Positions 30,501 through 40,011 are shown, numbered from the stretch's first letter. The stretch: 64,000 nucleotides of DNA from Pelagihabitans sp947500445 (GCF_050589625.1 NZ_JBNGOP010000025.1:1-64000), one strand, 5' to 3'. Numbers and translations are program-made. The notes: generated by a model from the sequence alone, not told the origin.

Positions 30501-31000
30501 TTTTAAAACCTCTTTTTACAACACTTACGCCCACACTTTTTAAGTTGGAAGTAATCAATGGAACGGGTTCAGGCTCGTATAGGGAAGGAGAACAAGTGAC
30601 TATTGCCCCCCTATTGGAGGAAAGTGAGCAATTTGTGGTGTGGAAAGGAGATACCATTCACATCGCGGACAGCATGTCGCCTATTGCCACCTTCACGATG
30701 CCCGATAAATCGATTAGATTGGAAGCCCTCATCCAAAAAAAAGGCGGCGATAGCATAATTGTGTATCCGAACCCGGCCAAGGATTACCTATATGTAGAGC
30801 ATTACACAGGCGGCCCAACAGCTCCCAGGGTGATAACACTGTGGACCCTTGGTAATAAATTGGTTCGGGTAATTCCTATTGATACCCTTCTTCCTGGCAA
30901 CAACGAAATATTTATTGGCGACCTTCAAAATGCCGTTTACATTTTAAAATACAGTTCTTTTGGTTTTGATAAGAGCGTGAAGATTACTGTTCAACATTGA
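27554..31000 (+). CDS. secreted c-type-cytochrome-like protein with InlB-like repeats and T9SS type A tail
   Basis: An 1148-aa protein. A signal peptide (LQIVWVFIVFSVSLHHSSA) precedes a beta-rich domain to about 200. A heme-c attachment motif CTHCH follows at 222-226, with a cytochrome-like context (LTKEEGQQIAQYIRDLNMD). The large middle region (about 300-770) I do not recognise. Four InlB-like (Listeria-Bacteroides) repeats of 72 aa fill 778-1066 (VFDKWTGDTQFLND). A type-A sorting domain ends it (IIVYPNPAKDYLYVE). The open frame extends back to 27386, overlapping the previous gene, but ATG 27554 gives the signal peptide. It lies between the surface operon and two GH9 genes. A redox role is inferred only from CTHCH. 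Confidence 0.72.
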   Translation: MMKERLQIVWVFIVFSVSLHHSSAQELDLPIEVFRIKTNDDPEIWDNTAERRLDLGNFDQGELWLFLQVNNLNAAASMEYRIKQGNGAYGPWQACRPDWTAFPKDRAYGGLNGGFATTAFSTPLSGARANGENTIMFRFLAQPNEATSGYRIIRIALRSSNTKNAPDLIITPRNNISGAAFEGPFMGDPNRAAMAQEGKKLWMGTVGNNLLDRNKNPIQAKCTHCHTQDGSDLKYFNYSNKSIIARSNFHGLTKEEGQQIAQYIRDLNMDRSKNGRPWEPPYQPGPSADTDAREWAAGQGLDAVLETDLEMMEPLFGSKEPSKTQVQNTIAGFEGNTNIRTMPISVQFPDWNMWMPEEHPMDQRDVSAQWPQLNTAYQNLRNKLNTPEKVVQRNTKTQVFKPFLENGVVEAFGVFAAEVHKVVIDLPGSSWAEVSGVRNQIDNGFPVSPVWAENVNNNYSETSKRREKAKQSIAFWYSTKLFEIIQEFELYQLRLNNVPANDLEPFQWPIREWSVFQNAAHIIGANRNDSYFESDAGSEDDKTRGIYLSSIWYQVQLTLTPGHRRGSNIGPNDFAYNLQHIHRLGARSGIYEPSRFFQNYLKTGEQRNNGTAPVASSNNNGNVYPGWNMRELSPWRLYSTGKGDRRTFTETLSPTTRLAIQEAFMDETMRILEGFGDNWNRIPIETSGKRYDYELENRGALPLDGSANPGDCLFLDRRSDCNDSNDAVEIDAFFTLLRKLRQDGEISCAVFDRIRNWAIARWDYPEPNWPRCGTVVPIEYRLNIENGTGAGTYIEGTAVTVSANVPNGTVFDKWTGDTQFLNDTETPTAQLTMPPRNVSITATFKNPAPENYVLNVTDGNGSGEYPEGTTVTVSANIPNGTVFDKWTGDTQFLNDTKTPTAQLTIPPRNVSITATFKNPAPENYVLNVTGGNGSGEYPEGTTVTILAIVPDGMVFDQWTGDTQFITDLFAIATQLQMPSQNIVLKPLFTTLTPTLFKLEVINGTGSGSYREGEQVTIAPLLEESEQFVVWKGDTIHIADSMSPIATFTMPDKSIRLEALIQKKGGDSIIVYPNPAKDYLYVEHYTGGPTAPRVITLWTLGNKLVRVIPIDTLLPGNNEIFIGDLQNAVYILKYSSFGFDKSVKITVQH
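29887..30750 (+). repeat. four tandem 216-bp coding repeats (InlB-like)
   Basis: The period is 216 bp (72 aa), measured by GAGAACTACG at 30101 and 30317. The first two copies and the start of the third are nearly identical at DNA level; the fourth is divergent. Recent duplication or gene conversion within the gene is likely. Confidence 0.8.
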
Positions 31001-31387
31001 ACCCTCCATATTTATATGGAGAAAAGAACAGTTATATTTAAAAAACACCCAGTCAATCAATTTTATTCATTTTACAGACCTATTTTTGTTTAAAGCTTTT
31101 TAAAAATTTATAAACAATTGATTTGTAGATTTTTATAATAGTATATAGAGTGCTATTATTTTGTCTATTACTTCTCATAAAAATAGATTTCTCAAAAAAT
31201 AGTATCGTTTTTACGAAATTTTTAAAATAAGGTGGTATGTTTATAACAAATAATTAACACTTCTAGTAGCGTTTTTCGTTACGGCATATTTCCCAAGCCA
31301 GTTATAAGTTACCAAGTTTTTCGAATGGTACGTGCCATTGAACAGGGCACCTATCCAAACTATTACTTCGTATAACTTTAACTTAAG
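31001..31387. other. AT-rich intergenic region before the first GH9 gene
   Basis: A perfect 8-bp stem (CTCCATAT-TT-ATATGGAG, 31004-31021) directly follows the preceding stop and may mark transcript end, though it lacks a T-tract. TATTTTTG at 31081-31088 fits the -7 consensus and would give a leader of about 290 nt. I see no gene. Confidence 0.45.
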
Positions 31388-34300
31388 ATGTTGATTATGA
31401 AACGACTTCTACAATGCTTGTTTAGCTTATTCATTTATACCGGCTTTGCCCAGACCGGCACTTTACAGAAATATATAGTGGTAGACCAGTTTGGTTACCG
31501 CCCTGGTGACGACAAAGTTGCCGTAATCGCAGATCCGCAACAAGGGTTTAATGCGGGGGATTCATTTACGCCGGGCAACACTTATCAGGTAAGACGACTT
31601 TCGAACGATAACGTGGTACTTGAAGGAAGCCCGGTACAATGGAACAATGGCGCAACGGACCCTGATAACGGGGACCGTGGTTGGTGGTTCGATTTTTCTT
31701 TGTTGGATCAAACAGGAGACTTTTACATCTATGATGTTCAGAAAAACCGACGCTCCCATGTTTTTCATGTTAGCGAAAATGTATATGAAGATGTACTGAA
31801 GACGGCCATGCGAACTTATTATTACCAGCGTCTTTCCGATACCGGCAATAATATTACCAAATCTTTTGGTGACGACCCTTGGAAATTCAGCGGACGATTT
31901 AGAAAGCAAGACAATGCGGCCCGAGATGCCAATAATCAAATCGCCAGCACTGCACGCGACATGAGCGGGGGATGGATGGATGCCGGAGATTCCAATAAAT
32001 ACGTCACCTTTGCCGCTACTGCGGTTCATGATCTACTTACCTCCTACAGGGAAAACAAAGCCATGTGGGACAACTTGGACTTGGATATTCCCGAGAGCAA
32101 CAATACCATTCCCGACATTTTAGATGAGATAAAATGGGAATTGGATTGGGTTTTAAGAATGCAGGATGCCGATGGAGGGGTTTTTATCAAAATAGGTCAG
32201 ATAGGTCAAAATCACCCCGATGTGTTTAACGATGCTTCCGGCGCGTTTTACGAAAAAAAATGTTCCTCTTCTACGGTCGCCGCAGCAGCAATGTATGCGC
32301 ATGGCGCAAAGGTGTTTAGAAGTATCGGTGAAAACACCTATGCGAACACCCTCCAACAGGCTGCCATAAATGCATGGAACTGGTTTGTTGACCCTGATGG
32401 AAACAATAGGGAAATACAGATTGACTGTGATCCAAAATTAGTACGCTCCGGAGACGCAGATGGTGGTAGTGGTCCAGATACGATCGATGATAGAAGAGCG
32501 GCGCATCACGGAAATATAGTTGCCGCTACGGTTTGGTTATGGGAAATTACCGGAAACAATACATACCATAATGAGTTTTTGAATTATTACGATACCGAAC
32601 CGAGCATGTATGTAAATTTTAAGCCGACGGAATGGGGAATGTATCAAACCTACGCTTCGGATGCCCTGGAATATTATTTGGGTTTGAACAACGCCAACTC
32701 CGGAGCGAAATCTATTATCAATGCCGCAAGGTCGCAAGCGGTTGCCAATCCCAAGTTTGTTATTACCAGTAATGAAAATTTGTACCGTTTTAAAAATACC
32801 CAAAACCATTGGGGCAACACCAAGCCAGCCGCGAATATGGGTAATTCCGCCCTTGCTTTTAGCAAGACCGGTGCGAATAACGCAAATAACAAACTATTTA
32901 AAAAGAGAGCCCTGAACATTTTACACGGGTTTCATGGGGTAAATGCGCTTCAAATGGCGTATTTGACCAATATGAAAAGCTCCTCGCGAATTCGCTGGGG
33001 CGCGGAAAGCTCTATCAATGCTATTTTTCATACCATGTTCAAGGATGGAAGTAATTATGATAATACACAAGAAAACAATGGCCCGGTGCCAGGTTACCTA
33101 ACAGGAGGACCGACAACCCAGTGGATTTCTGCATTCAGCTGGCCGGAGATTCCGGGAGACCCCAGTCCCTATAAAGTACAATTGGGCACTCGGGTATACA
33201 ACGCTTTTATGGTAGATCAGCCCAAAGACAAATTATATACCGAAAACACGGACGCCTACGACGAACAAAGAAACCAGTTGATGTGGCCCTATGTACTCAA
33301 CGAAAACTCCATAACCTACCAAAGTGCCTATGTAAAATTATTGGCCAATTTTGTGGGGAGAAATTCGGGTAGTCCCGTGCCCGATGATGATGAAATAGGT
33401 ATTTCCAATGACCTCTCCGCCAACCTTCCGCAAGATTTGGAAATCGGTGCGGACAACGATCTGAGTTTTACCTATACCGCTACCAAAAACGGGACAATAT
33501 TCGTATCGCTACTGGACGCCTCTAGCGAGGACGGATGGTCCGGAATAGATGGTGCCGAGGCACAGGTAAACATAAACGCCGGCAGTGGTACGGCGACGGT
33601 AACCCTTCCGGTTCCCGCCAACTTGACCCCTGGTCCCGACTACGCCCTTTACATCAATCTGTTTGATCGCGAATTCAATAATACATTGGCGTCATACCCG
33701 ACCGACAAAATCGCTTTGGTAGCCAATACCGGTGGCGGCAACAATAATGACGATGGTGATATCGTAATCAGGGCAAAGGGAGTGTGCGGCTCGGAAAGGA
33801 TGGAGCTTAGGGTCGATGGAAGCGTGGTTAAAACATGGGGCAATATCTCCACAACTTTCTCTAACTACAATTATAGTGGGTTTAGCGGGGGCGATATTGA
33901 AGTGGTATTTACCAATGACTATCCGAACAATACCGCTTGCGATAGAAATTTCACCTTGGATAACATCACCGTATGCGGAACCACATATGAAACAGAAGAC
34001 AACGCCACTAGAGAAAATACCAGTGGCACCGAAGATACCTTATGGTCAAATGGATATTTTGATTTCGGAACCCGCTCTTGTAACGGCACCGATAGCACCG
34101 GTACTACCTATTACTACATTCGCAATAAGCAGTTAAATGATTATCTAAGACCGGCCAATGCAAACAATGACGCCCGAATTTTGGTACAGGATAAAGACAA
34201 TTCCGATTGGTTCAAATGGGAAAAAGTGGCCACGGGAAACGGACATTTTTATTTAAAAAATAAAGCATCCGGGAAATACTTTAGGCCAGCGGACAACGTG

Positions 34301-34777
34301 GACGTAAAGACCAATGGTTCGGTAATGCAACAAAAATCAACAGCTTGGAGCGGCAGCTACACCCAATGGAGAGAAGTGGACAGCGGTGATGGCACCTACG
34401 TACATTTGGCCAACAGACAAACAGGTCTTTACTTTAGGGCATTGGGCAATACCGACAGATATCTGATAGCAAGACCGGCATCTTGGACCGGTAGTTGGAC
34501 ACGTTGGTCTTTCGAGCCCGTATCATCGAATTTAAAAGCAGATTTGACTGCCGGGGAATCAGCAATTTTGCTCTATCCCAACCCGGCCAAAAACATACTG
34601 TTCCTTGCCAATGCAAAAGATAACATTTCCTATAGCATTTATGACCTATCCGGTAGGGTAGTAAAATCGGGAACGTTTTCGGATAACGCAAAAACGGGTA
34701 TCGATATTACAACCCTCGAAACCGGTCTATATCTTTTAAGCACTCCCGAAAAAACCTTCAAATTCATTAAGGAGTAG
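31388..34777 (+). CDS. glycoside hydrolase family 9 enzyme, CBM and beta-trefoil, T9SS type A
   Basis: An 1129-aa secreted GH9 (endoglucanase-family) enzyme. Signal peptide to about residue 20, then an Ig-like CelD_N domain (VDQFGYRPGD) and the GH9 (alpha/alpha)6 barrel. The catalytic Asp pair lies in GGWMDAGDSNKY (about 193-204) and the general-acid Glu in LNENSITYQSAY near 638. After a linker domain come a CBM60/36-like calcium-type binding module (about 790-870, VVFTNDYPNN), a ricin-like beta-trefoil (900-1045, repeated WFKWEKV / TQWREV) and a type-A sorting domain (LLYPNPAKNILFL). Substrate is probably a beta-1,4-glucan or related glucan. The next gene is a paralogue. Confidence 0.88.
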   Translation: MLIMKRLLQCLFSLFIYTGFAQTGTLQKYIVVDQFGYRPGDDKVAVIADPQQGFNAGDSFTPGNTYQVRRLSNDNVVLEGSPVQWNNGATDPDNGDRGWWFDFSLLDQTGDFYIYDVQKNRRSHVFHVSENVYEDVLKTAMRTYYYQRLSDTGNNITKSFGDDPWKFSGRFRKQDNAARDANNQIASTARDMSGGWMDAGDSNKYVTFAATAVHDLLTSYRENKAMWDNLDLDIPESNNTIPDILDEIKWELDWVLRMQDADGGVFIKIGQIGQNHPDVFNDASGAFYEKKCSSSTVAAAAMYAHGAKVFRSIGENTYANTLQQAAINAWNWFVDPDGNNREIQIDCDPKLVRSGDADGGSGPDTIDDRRAAHHGNIVAATVWLWEITGNNTYHNEFLNYYDTEPSMYVNFKPTEWGMYQTYASDALEYYLGLNNANSGAKSIINAARSQAVANPKFVITSNENLYRFKNTQNHWGNTKPAANMGNSALAFSKTGANNANNKLFKKRALNILHGFHGVNALQMAYLTNMKSSSRIRWGAESSINAIFHTMFKDGSNYDNTQENNGPVPGYLTGGPTTQWISAFSWPEIPGDPSPYKVQLGTRVYNAFMVDQPKDKLYTENTDAYDEQRNQLMWPYVLNENSITYQSAYVKLLANFVGRNSGSPVPDDDEIGISNDLSANLPQDLEIGADNDLSFTYTATKNGTIFVSLLDASSEDGWSGIDGAEAQVNINAGSGTATVTLPVPANLTPGPDYALYINLFDREFNNTLASYPTDKIALVANTGGGNNNDDGDIVIRAKGVCGSERMELRVDGSVVKTWGNISTTFSNYNYSGFSGGDIEVVFTNDYPNNTACDRNFTLDNITVCGTTYETEDNATRENTSGTEDTLWSNGYFDFGTRSCNGTDSTGTTYYYIRNKQLNDYLRPANANNDARILVQDKDNSDWFKWEKVATGNGHFYLKNKASGKYFRPADNVDVKTNGSVMQQKSTAWSGSYTQWREVDSGDGTYVHLANRQTGLYFRALGNTDRYLIARPASWTGSWTRWSFEPVSSNLKADLTAGESAILLYPNPAKNILFLANAKDNISYSIYDLSGRVVKSGTFSDNAKTGIDITTLETGLYLLSTPEKTFKFIKE

Positions 34778-34807
34778 CCCACAATTGTCTTGTTTGTTAG
34801 CTAAAAA

Positions 34808-34836
34808 GTCGGCCCTCCCTTAGGGGGCGGCTTTTA
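34808..34836 (+). terminator. Rho-independent terminator (imperfect)
   Basis: GGCCCTCCC-TTA-GGGGGCGGC followed by TTTT, about 30 nt after the first GH9 stop. The stem has one mismatch and a wobble pair. Confidence 0.55.
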
Positions 34837-34930
34837 GTCGGCTACCGTACTATTACGGTCGCGGGCCATGGCACAACCTCATTTTACCGATAGATCAACA
34901 TCCAATATCATATAAATAAAACAGTATCCA

Positions 34931-37900
34931 ATGAAAAATCTATACTATTTACTGCTGCTGATAAGTATGCTCCAAACAGTTGTTCGGGGCCAGGAGGGCA
35001 CCGTTCAAAAATACATAACGGTAGACCAGTTCGGCTATCGTCCCGGTGATATGAAATATGCCGTATTGGCAAATCCACAAGTGGGTTTCAATGCTTCGGA
35101 GTCCTTTGTTCCGGGCGCTACCTATGAAGTTCGCAAATGGGGAACCGATGAAACCGTTTACTCGGGAACTCCCGAACTATGGAACCAGGGTGCCGTTCAT
35201 GAAAATTCGGGCGACCGAGGATGGCAGTTCGAATTTACGGATGTTCAAGATGATGGGGACTACTACCTGTATGACGTTCAAAACGAAATGCGTTCATACA
35301 AATTTCATATCGGAGATGACGTTTATGAAGATGTGTTAAAAGCCGCCATGCGTATGTTTTACTACAACCGTTCCGGTATTGCCAAAGAAGCTCCCTATGC
35401 CGAGGGCAATTGGATAGTAAACGAGGTATTCAATGAAAACGAAGTACACAGCTATTTTGTGGACGACATGGACAATGAGGACCTGGTAAGGGATATGAGC
35501 AAGGGATGGATGGATGCCGGGGACTCCAACAAATATGTGACGTTCACCTCTTCGCCCATGCATCAGTTATTGACCTCCTATACCGAGAATACGAGTATGT
35601 GGAATGCTTTGAACCTGAACATTCCCGAGTCGGGCAACAATGTTCCGGACATTCTTGACGAACTAAAATGGGAATTGGATTGGTTAATGAAGATGCAGGA
35701 TATGGATGATGGCGGAGTTTTCCTTAAAATCGGGGTACGCGGTTTTGGTGCCGTCCCTTGGGAAGATGATCGTAAACGCTTTTACGAGCAAAAGTGTTCT
35801 TCTTCGACCATCGCTGCCGCCGGAATGTTTGCCCACGCCCATTTAGTGTATAAAAACATTCCGGGAATGGCCGATTATTCGGAAGAGCTAAAGAGGAGAG
35901 CCGAATTGGGATGGTCAAATTTCAAAGATTTGAATGAAGGTATTTTTGAAACCGATTGTGACCCCCAATACGACCCGAACAAGCCCTATGTCGTTGATGG
36001 CGATGGAAGCGGGGTCTGCTGTGGTGATGCAGACCGCGAGGTAAGCCCGCAAAAAGGGGAAGCCTCTGTAGCTGCCGCCTATTTACTAGGGGCAACAGGC
36101 GAACAGAAATACCAAGATGCATTTTTGGAATACTATGAAAGTAACGCCAACTATGTAGGGTATACTACCTGGGGGCAGTACAGCACATTTATGGGCGATG
36201 CGTTGACGTATTACATCGGCTTGCCCAATGCCGATCAATCTGCAAAGGCAAACATCATCAACAATAAAACATCCGGCAGTACCAATGCGGGGCTATTTAT
36301 GTTCGAAAAAAACGACGATCTATACAATGCCGCTTTTAATTCTTTCCACTGGGGAAGCGCACAAGTTCGTAGCAACTTGGGGAACGCCGCTTTTGATTTT
36401 GTCCGATATGGTGTAAACAGGGGCAATAATGACAAGTACATTCAGAGAGCCAAAAACCTTTTGCATCACTTTCATGGGGTAAACCCCCTTTCTATGGCGT
36501 ATCTGACCAACATGAAAGAATCTGGCATGATCAAATACGGAGCCGAATTTTCCGTATCCGAAGTATTCCATACCTGGTTTGAAGAAGGAACCGAATATGA
36601 CAATGCGATAGCGAATGCCTACGGTCCGGCACCCGGTTTCCTACCGGGAGGACCGAATTCGAGATATGACGATAACTTTCCCTACAAGGTAAAGCTTGGA
36701 AACACCCTATATGACGGGGAAATCAGAAATCAGCCTAATGAAAAGGCCTTTACCGTCGAAAATTTAGGCTGGGACGATGAACTGCAACAAATAACGAACA
36801 GTTGGCAACTTAACGAGCCGGGAATTTACTATCAGGCGGCCTACATTAAATTATTGGCGAATTTTGTCGGCAAGGATTCGAAAGATGGTTCCATAGATGT
36901 GGGCGACCCTTCTAATTTTGTTGCTGCCACGCTGTTAAAAGAAGTGGAGCAAGGGGATGCCTTCAATGCCAGTATAAACTATACCTCTGGTTGCGAAGCC
37001 ACTATCATTCTCCGTTTGATGGACAATTCTATGGAGACCCCCACGGAAGTTATTGCAATTTCCGAAAATGTCGCTGCAGGCACAAATGAAACGACCTTAG
37101 GTTTCGATATCCCTGCGGATTTACCGGTAGGTGATTTTTATACCATAGACATCTCGTTAAAGTCTAGAGATCTACAGACCGAACTCGCCTTCTACCCAGG
37201 ACAGCCCCTAACCGTATATCTTCCCGGTGAAAAACCGCTAAGGCATTCGGTGGCAGCTGAAATTCCGACAGATATCGCGCCGGGCACGGCACTTACTTTC
37301 GACCTCGATTATTATACGGAGGATGACGGTAATCTTTTCGTCAATGTTTTTGAGACCTCCACCGGGGATTGGGTTCCCGTATTCGACGGTTCTTCCACTC
37401 CCATACTGGCCAATACTTCAGGAACGGAAACGTTTCGTTTTGAAATTCCGGAAGATATCGATGCAGAAGGCAGTTACTTTGTATGGCTGACCATCTTCGA
37501 CGCAGGGTGGTCCAATATTCTGGCAAGAGAGCAAATAAACATCTCATTTCAAGACGATACATCGGCTCCCGCGACAGAGAACGGTATCAGTGCCGAGATT
37601 CCCACTTCCTTTACTTCGGGTACGACAACGGCCGTTGAAATTACCTATAGCACTTTAGAAGATGCCAATATCTTCATCAACTTGTTCGATGATTCTTCGG
37701 GAGAATGGGTGGCCCTGAACGACGGTGCATCTATTTCCGTAGTGGCCGGTTCCACCGGAACCACCACTTTGGACATCACCGTTCCCGAAGGCGCCAGGGA
37801 AGGTGATGGTTATGTCGTGTTTTTAAATATGTTCAACAGTGATTATGGCGCTACCCTGGCATCTTTTCCAAATACCGAGGTAAGCGTGGGAGCGGGAACC

Positions 37901-39862
37901 GCACCGCCAACCCGGAACAGCATTACCGCTACCATCCCCGAAACCTTCGCTCCCGGTAGCGCAACCCCGATCGAAATCGAATATAGCGCAATAGCGGATG
38001 CCAATATCTTTCTAAACCTTTTCGATACCTCCTCGGGAGAATGGGTGGAACTCAATAGCGGGGCCTCCGCTCCCATCGATGGTAATACCAGCGGAACCAT
38101 ATCCTTGGACATCACCGTTCCCGACGGCGCCAGGGAAGGTGATGGTTATATCGTGTTTTTAAATATGTTCAACAGTGATTATGGCGCTACCCTGGCATCT
38201 TTTCCAAATACCGAGGTAAGCGTGGGAGCGGGAACCGCACCGCCAACCCGGAACAGCATTACCGCTACCATCCCCGAAACCTTCGCTCCCGGTAGCGCAA
38301 CCCCGATCGAAATCGAATATAGCGCAATAGCGGATGCCAATATCTTTCTGAACCTTTTCGATACCTCCTCGGGAGAATGGGTGGAACTCAATAGCGGGGC
38401 CTCCGCTCCCATCGATGGTAATACCAGCGGAACCATATCCTTGGACATCACCGTTCCCGACGGCGCCAGGGAAGGTGATGGTTATGTCGTGTTTTTAAAT
38501 ATGTTCAACAGTGATTACGGCGCTACCCTGGCATCTTTTCCAAATACCGAGGTAAGCGTGGGAGCGGGAACCGCACCGCCAACCCGGAACAGCATTACCG
38601 CTACCATCCCCGAAACCTTCGCTCCCGGTAGCGCAACCCCGATCGAAATCGAATATAGCGCAATAGCGGACGCCAATATCTTTTTGAACCTTTTCGATAC
38701 CTCCTCGGGAGAATGGGTGGAACTCAATAGCGGGGCCTCCGCTCCCATCGATGGTAATACCAGCGGAACCATATCCTTGGACATTACCGTTCCCGAAGGC
38801 ACCAGGGAAGGTGATGGTTATATCGTGTTTTTAAATATGTTCGACAGTGATTACGGCGCTACCCTGGCATCTTTTCCCAATACCGAGGTAAGCGTGGGAG
38901 GTAACACGGTCGAGGTAGTGGAAAATCTGCTGCTAACCTCCATATGTTCGGAAAATCCATACGCTGCAAGAAACTGGCGTGTTCGAAATCCGAACAATTT
39001 CGATATTGCAGTACGATGGGAAGTCTATGGTACAGATCAATCGGGGGGGTTGACCGTTCCAATGGGAGATAGCTTTTTTGAAACGGAAGCCATAAACGGT
39101 TCCAACACTACCAAAATATATTGGTCGGACGAAAGCGGAATCGAAAAATCGACGACCAAAGCTTCGAGCGGGGCTCGTTGCGAAACGGCAGCAGCGTATT
39201 TTTATATCAAAAACAAACAACTTGGTGATTACCTAAGGCCGGAATCGAATACCGTTGATACCGATATAATAGTGGCAGCGAACGATGGTTCCGATTGGTT
39301 CAAATGGGAAAAAGTAGCCACGGACGCTGGGTTTTTTATATTGAAAAACAAACAGACCGGCATGCATTTTAGGCCAATGGCAAACGCAAGTGGCTCCCCA
39401 ATGCAACAAAAGCCCGCCAGCTGGACAGGCTCCTGGGTACAATGGTCGGAAACTCCGGCAGCGGATGGCAGGCATTCCTATTTGGTAAACAAAGCCACTG
39501 AAAGCTATATTCGCCCAATAAGTGCCCAAAATCGGGCGTTGGTGCTGCGGCCGAACTCTTGGAACGGGAATTGGACACAATGGCTTTTAGAATCGGCGCA
39601 GAACGGTCTTGTTACGGCAAAAACCCAAGGATTACGCAAAGCGCATTCCTTTTTTGTTCACCCCAATCCGGTAACCGACACCTTTATACTTGAAAACAAG
39701 GACTTTGAAGGTAACTTCTATCTCTATGATTTTAACGGTCGGTTGGTCCGTCGGGGATTCATCAAAAAGGATACTTCAAAGGGCATCTCCGTTCAGGCAT
39801 TGCCGACTGGGATATATTCATTACAACTGGGAACCGCCCAATTAAAGATTATCAAACGTTAA
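34931..39862 (+). CDS. glycoside hydrolase family 9 enzyme with six Ig-like repeats, T9SS type A
   Basis: A 1643-aa secreted paralogue of the preceding GH9 enzyme. Signal peptide, CelD_N (VDQFGYRPGDMKYAVLA) and GH9 barrel with the Asp pair in KGWMDAGDSNKY (about 191-202) and Glu in LNEPGIYYQAAY near 628. Six beta-sandwich repeats of about 112 aa follow (677-1324); the last three are nearly identical in DNA. Then comes a short domain (NPNNFDIAVRWEVYG) and a ricin-like beta-trefoil (about 1420-1556). A type-A sorting domain closes it (FVHPNPVTDTFILE). The repeats probably act as a stalk or carbohydrate-binding array. It lacks the CBM60-like module of its neighbour. Confidence 0.88.
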   Translation: MKNLYYLLLLISMLQTVVRGQEGTVQKYITVDQFGYRPGDMKYAVLANPQVGFNASESFVPGATYEVRKWGTDETVYSGTPELWNQGAVHENSGDRGWQFEFTDVQDDGDYYLYDVQNEMRSYKFHIGDDVYEDVLKAAMRMFYYNRSGIAKEAPYAEGNWIVNEVFNENEVHSYFVDDMDNEDLVRDMSKGWMDAGDSNKYVTFTSSPMHQLLTSYTENTSMWNALNLNIPESGNNVPDILDELKWELDWLMKMQDMDDGGVFLKIGVRGFGAVPWEDDRKRFYEQKCSSSTIAAAGMFAHAHLVYKNIPGMADYSEELKRRAELGWSNFKDLNEGIFETDCDPQYDPNKPYVVDGDGSGVCCGDADREVSPQKGEASVAAAYLLGATGEQKYQDAFLEYYESNANYVGYTTWGQYSTFMGDALTYYIGLPNADQSAKANIINNKTSGSTNAGLFMFEKNDDLYNAAFNSFHWGSAQVRSNLGNAAFDFVRYGVNRGNNDKYIQRAKNLLHHFHGVNPLSMAYLTNMKESGMIKYGAEFSVSEVFHTWFEEGTEYDNAIANAYGPAPGFLPGGPNSRYDDNFPYKVKLGNTLYDGEIRNQPNEKAFTVENLGWDDELQQITNSWQLNEPGIYYQAAYIKLLANFVGKDSKDGSIDVGDPSNFVAATLLKEVEQGDAFNASINYTSGCEATIILRLMDNSMETPTEVIAISENVAAGTNETTLGFDIPADLPVGDFYTIDISLKSRDLQTELAFYPGQPLTVYLPGEKPLRHSVAAEIPTDIAPGTALTFDLDYYTEDDGNLFVNVFETSTGDWVPVFDGSSTPILANTSGTETFRFEIPEDIDAEGSYFVWLTIFDAGWSNILAREQINISFQDDTSAPATENGISAEIPTSFTSGTTTAVEITYSTLEDANIFINLFDDSSGEWVALNDGASISVVAGSTGTTTLDITVPEGAREGDGYVVFLNMFNSDYGATLASFPNTEVSVGAGTAPPTRNSITATIPETFAPGSATPIEIEYSAIADANIFLNLFDTSSGEWVELNSGASAPIDGNTSGTISLDITVPDGAREGDGYIVFLNMFNSDYGATLASFPNTEVSVGAGTAPPTRNSITATIPETFAPGSATPIEIEYSAIADANIFLNLFDTSSGEWVELNSGASAPIDGNTSGTISLDITVPDGAREGDGYVVFLNMFNSDYGATLASFPNTEVSVGAGTAPPTRNSITATIPETFAPGSATPIEIEYSAIADANIFLNLFDTSSGEWVELNSGASAPIDGNTSGTISLDITVPEGTREGDGYIVFLNMFDSDYGATLASFPNTEVSVGGNTVEVVENLLLTSICSENPYAARNWRVRNPNNFDIAVRWEVYGTDQSGGLTVPMGDSFFETEAINGSNTTKIYWSDESGIEKSTTKASSGARCETAAAYFYIKNKQLGDYLRPESNTVDTDIIVAANDGSDWFKWEKVATDAGFFILKNKQTGMHFRPMANASGSPMQQKPASWTGSWVQWSETPAADGRHSYLVNKATESYIRPISAQNRALVLRPNSWNGNWTQWLLESAQNGLVTAKTQGLRKAHSFFVHPNPVTDTFILENKDFEGNFYLYDFNGRLVRRGFIKKDTSKGISVQALPTGIYSLQLGTAQLKIIKR
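37573..38904 (+). repeat. tandem 336-bp coding repeats, three nearly identical
   Basis: The junction CCCGGAACAGCATTACCGCT recurs at 37911, 38247 and 38583, a period of exactly 336 bp (112 aa). Differences between these three copies are a few silent or conservative changes. The copy at 37573-37908 is diverged in its first half but identical at its end. Confidence 0.92.
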
Positions 39863-39906
39863 AAACACTATTGGGCCTTATAAAAACCCGATTATACACA
39901 CTGCAA

Positions 39907-39943
39907 AACTGCCCGGCTATCATATGGCGGCCGGGCAGTTTTT
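39907..39943 (+). terminator. Rho-independent terminator after the second GH9 gene
   Basis: A perfect 11-bp stem (AACTGCCCGGC / GCCGGGCAGTT) with a 12-nt loop, ending in TTTTT, 44 nt after the stop. Confidence 0.9.
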
Positions 39944-40003
39944 ATATTGGTGCTCTTTTCAGATCGAAACAATCGCTTCACCGTCCATAAGAACAAATAC
40001 TGT

Positions 40004-40011
40004 TATCTTTG
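40004..40011 (+). promoter_or_regulatory. -7 box of hemF
   Basis: TATCTTTG fits TAnnTTTG; no good -33 box is visible. Transcription would start near 40018, which favours ATG 40032 over the TTG at 40017 as the hemF start. Confidence 0.6.

Noticed and set aside
37843..38802. Three identical minus-strand frames in the second GH9 gene
   Set aside because: They are antisense shadows of the 336-bp coding repeats.
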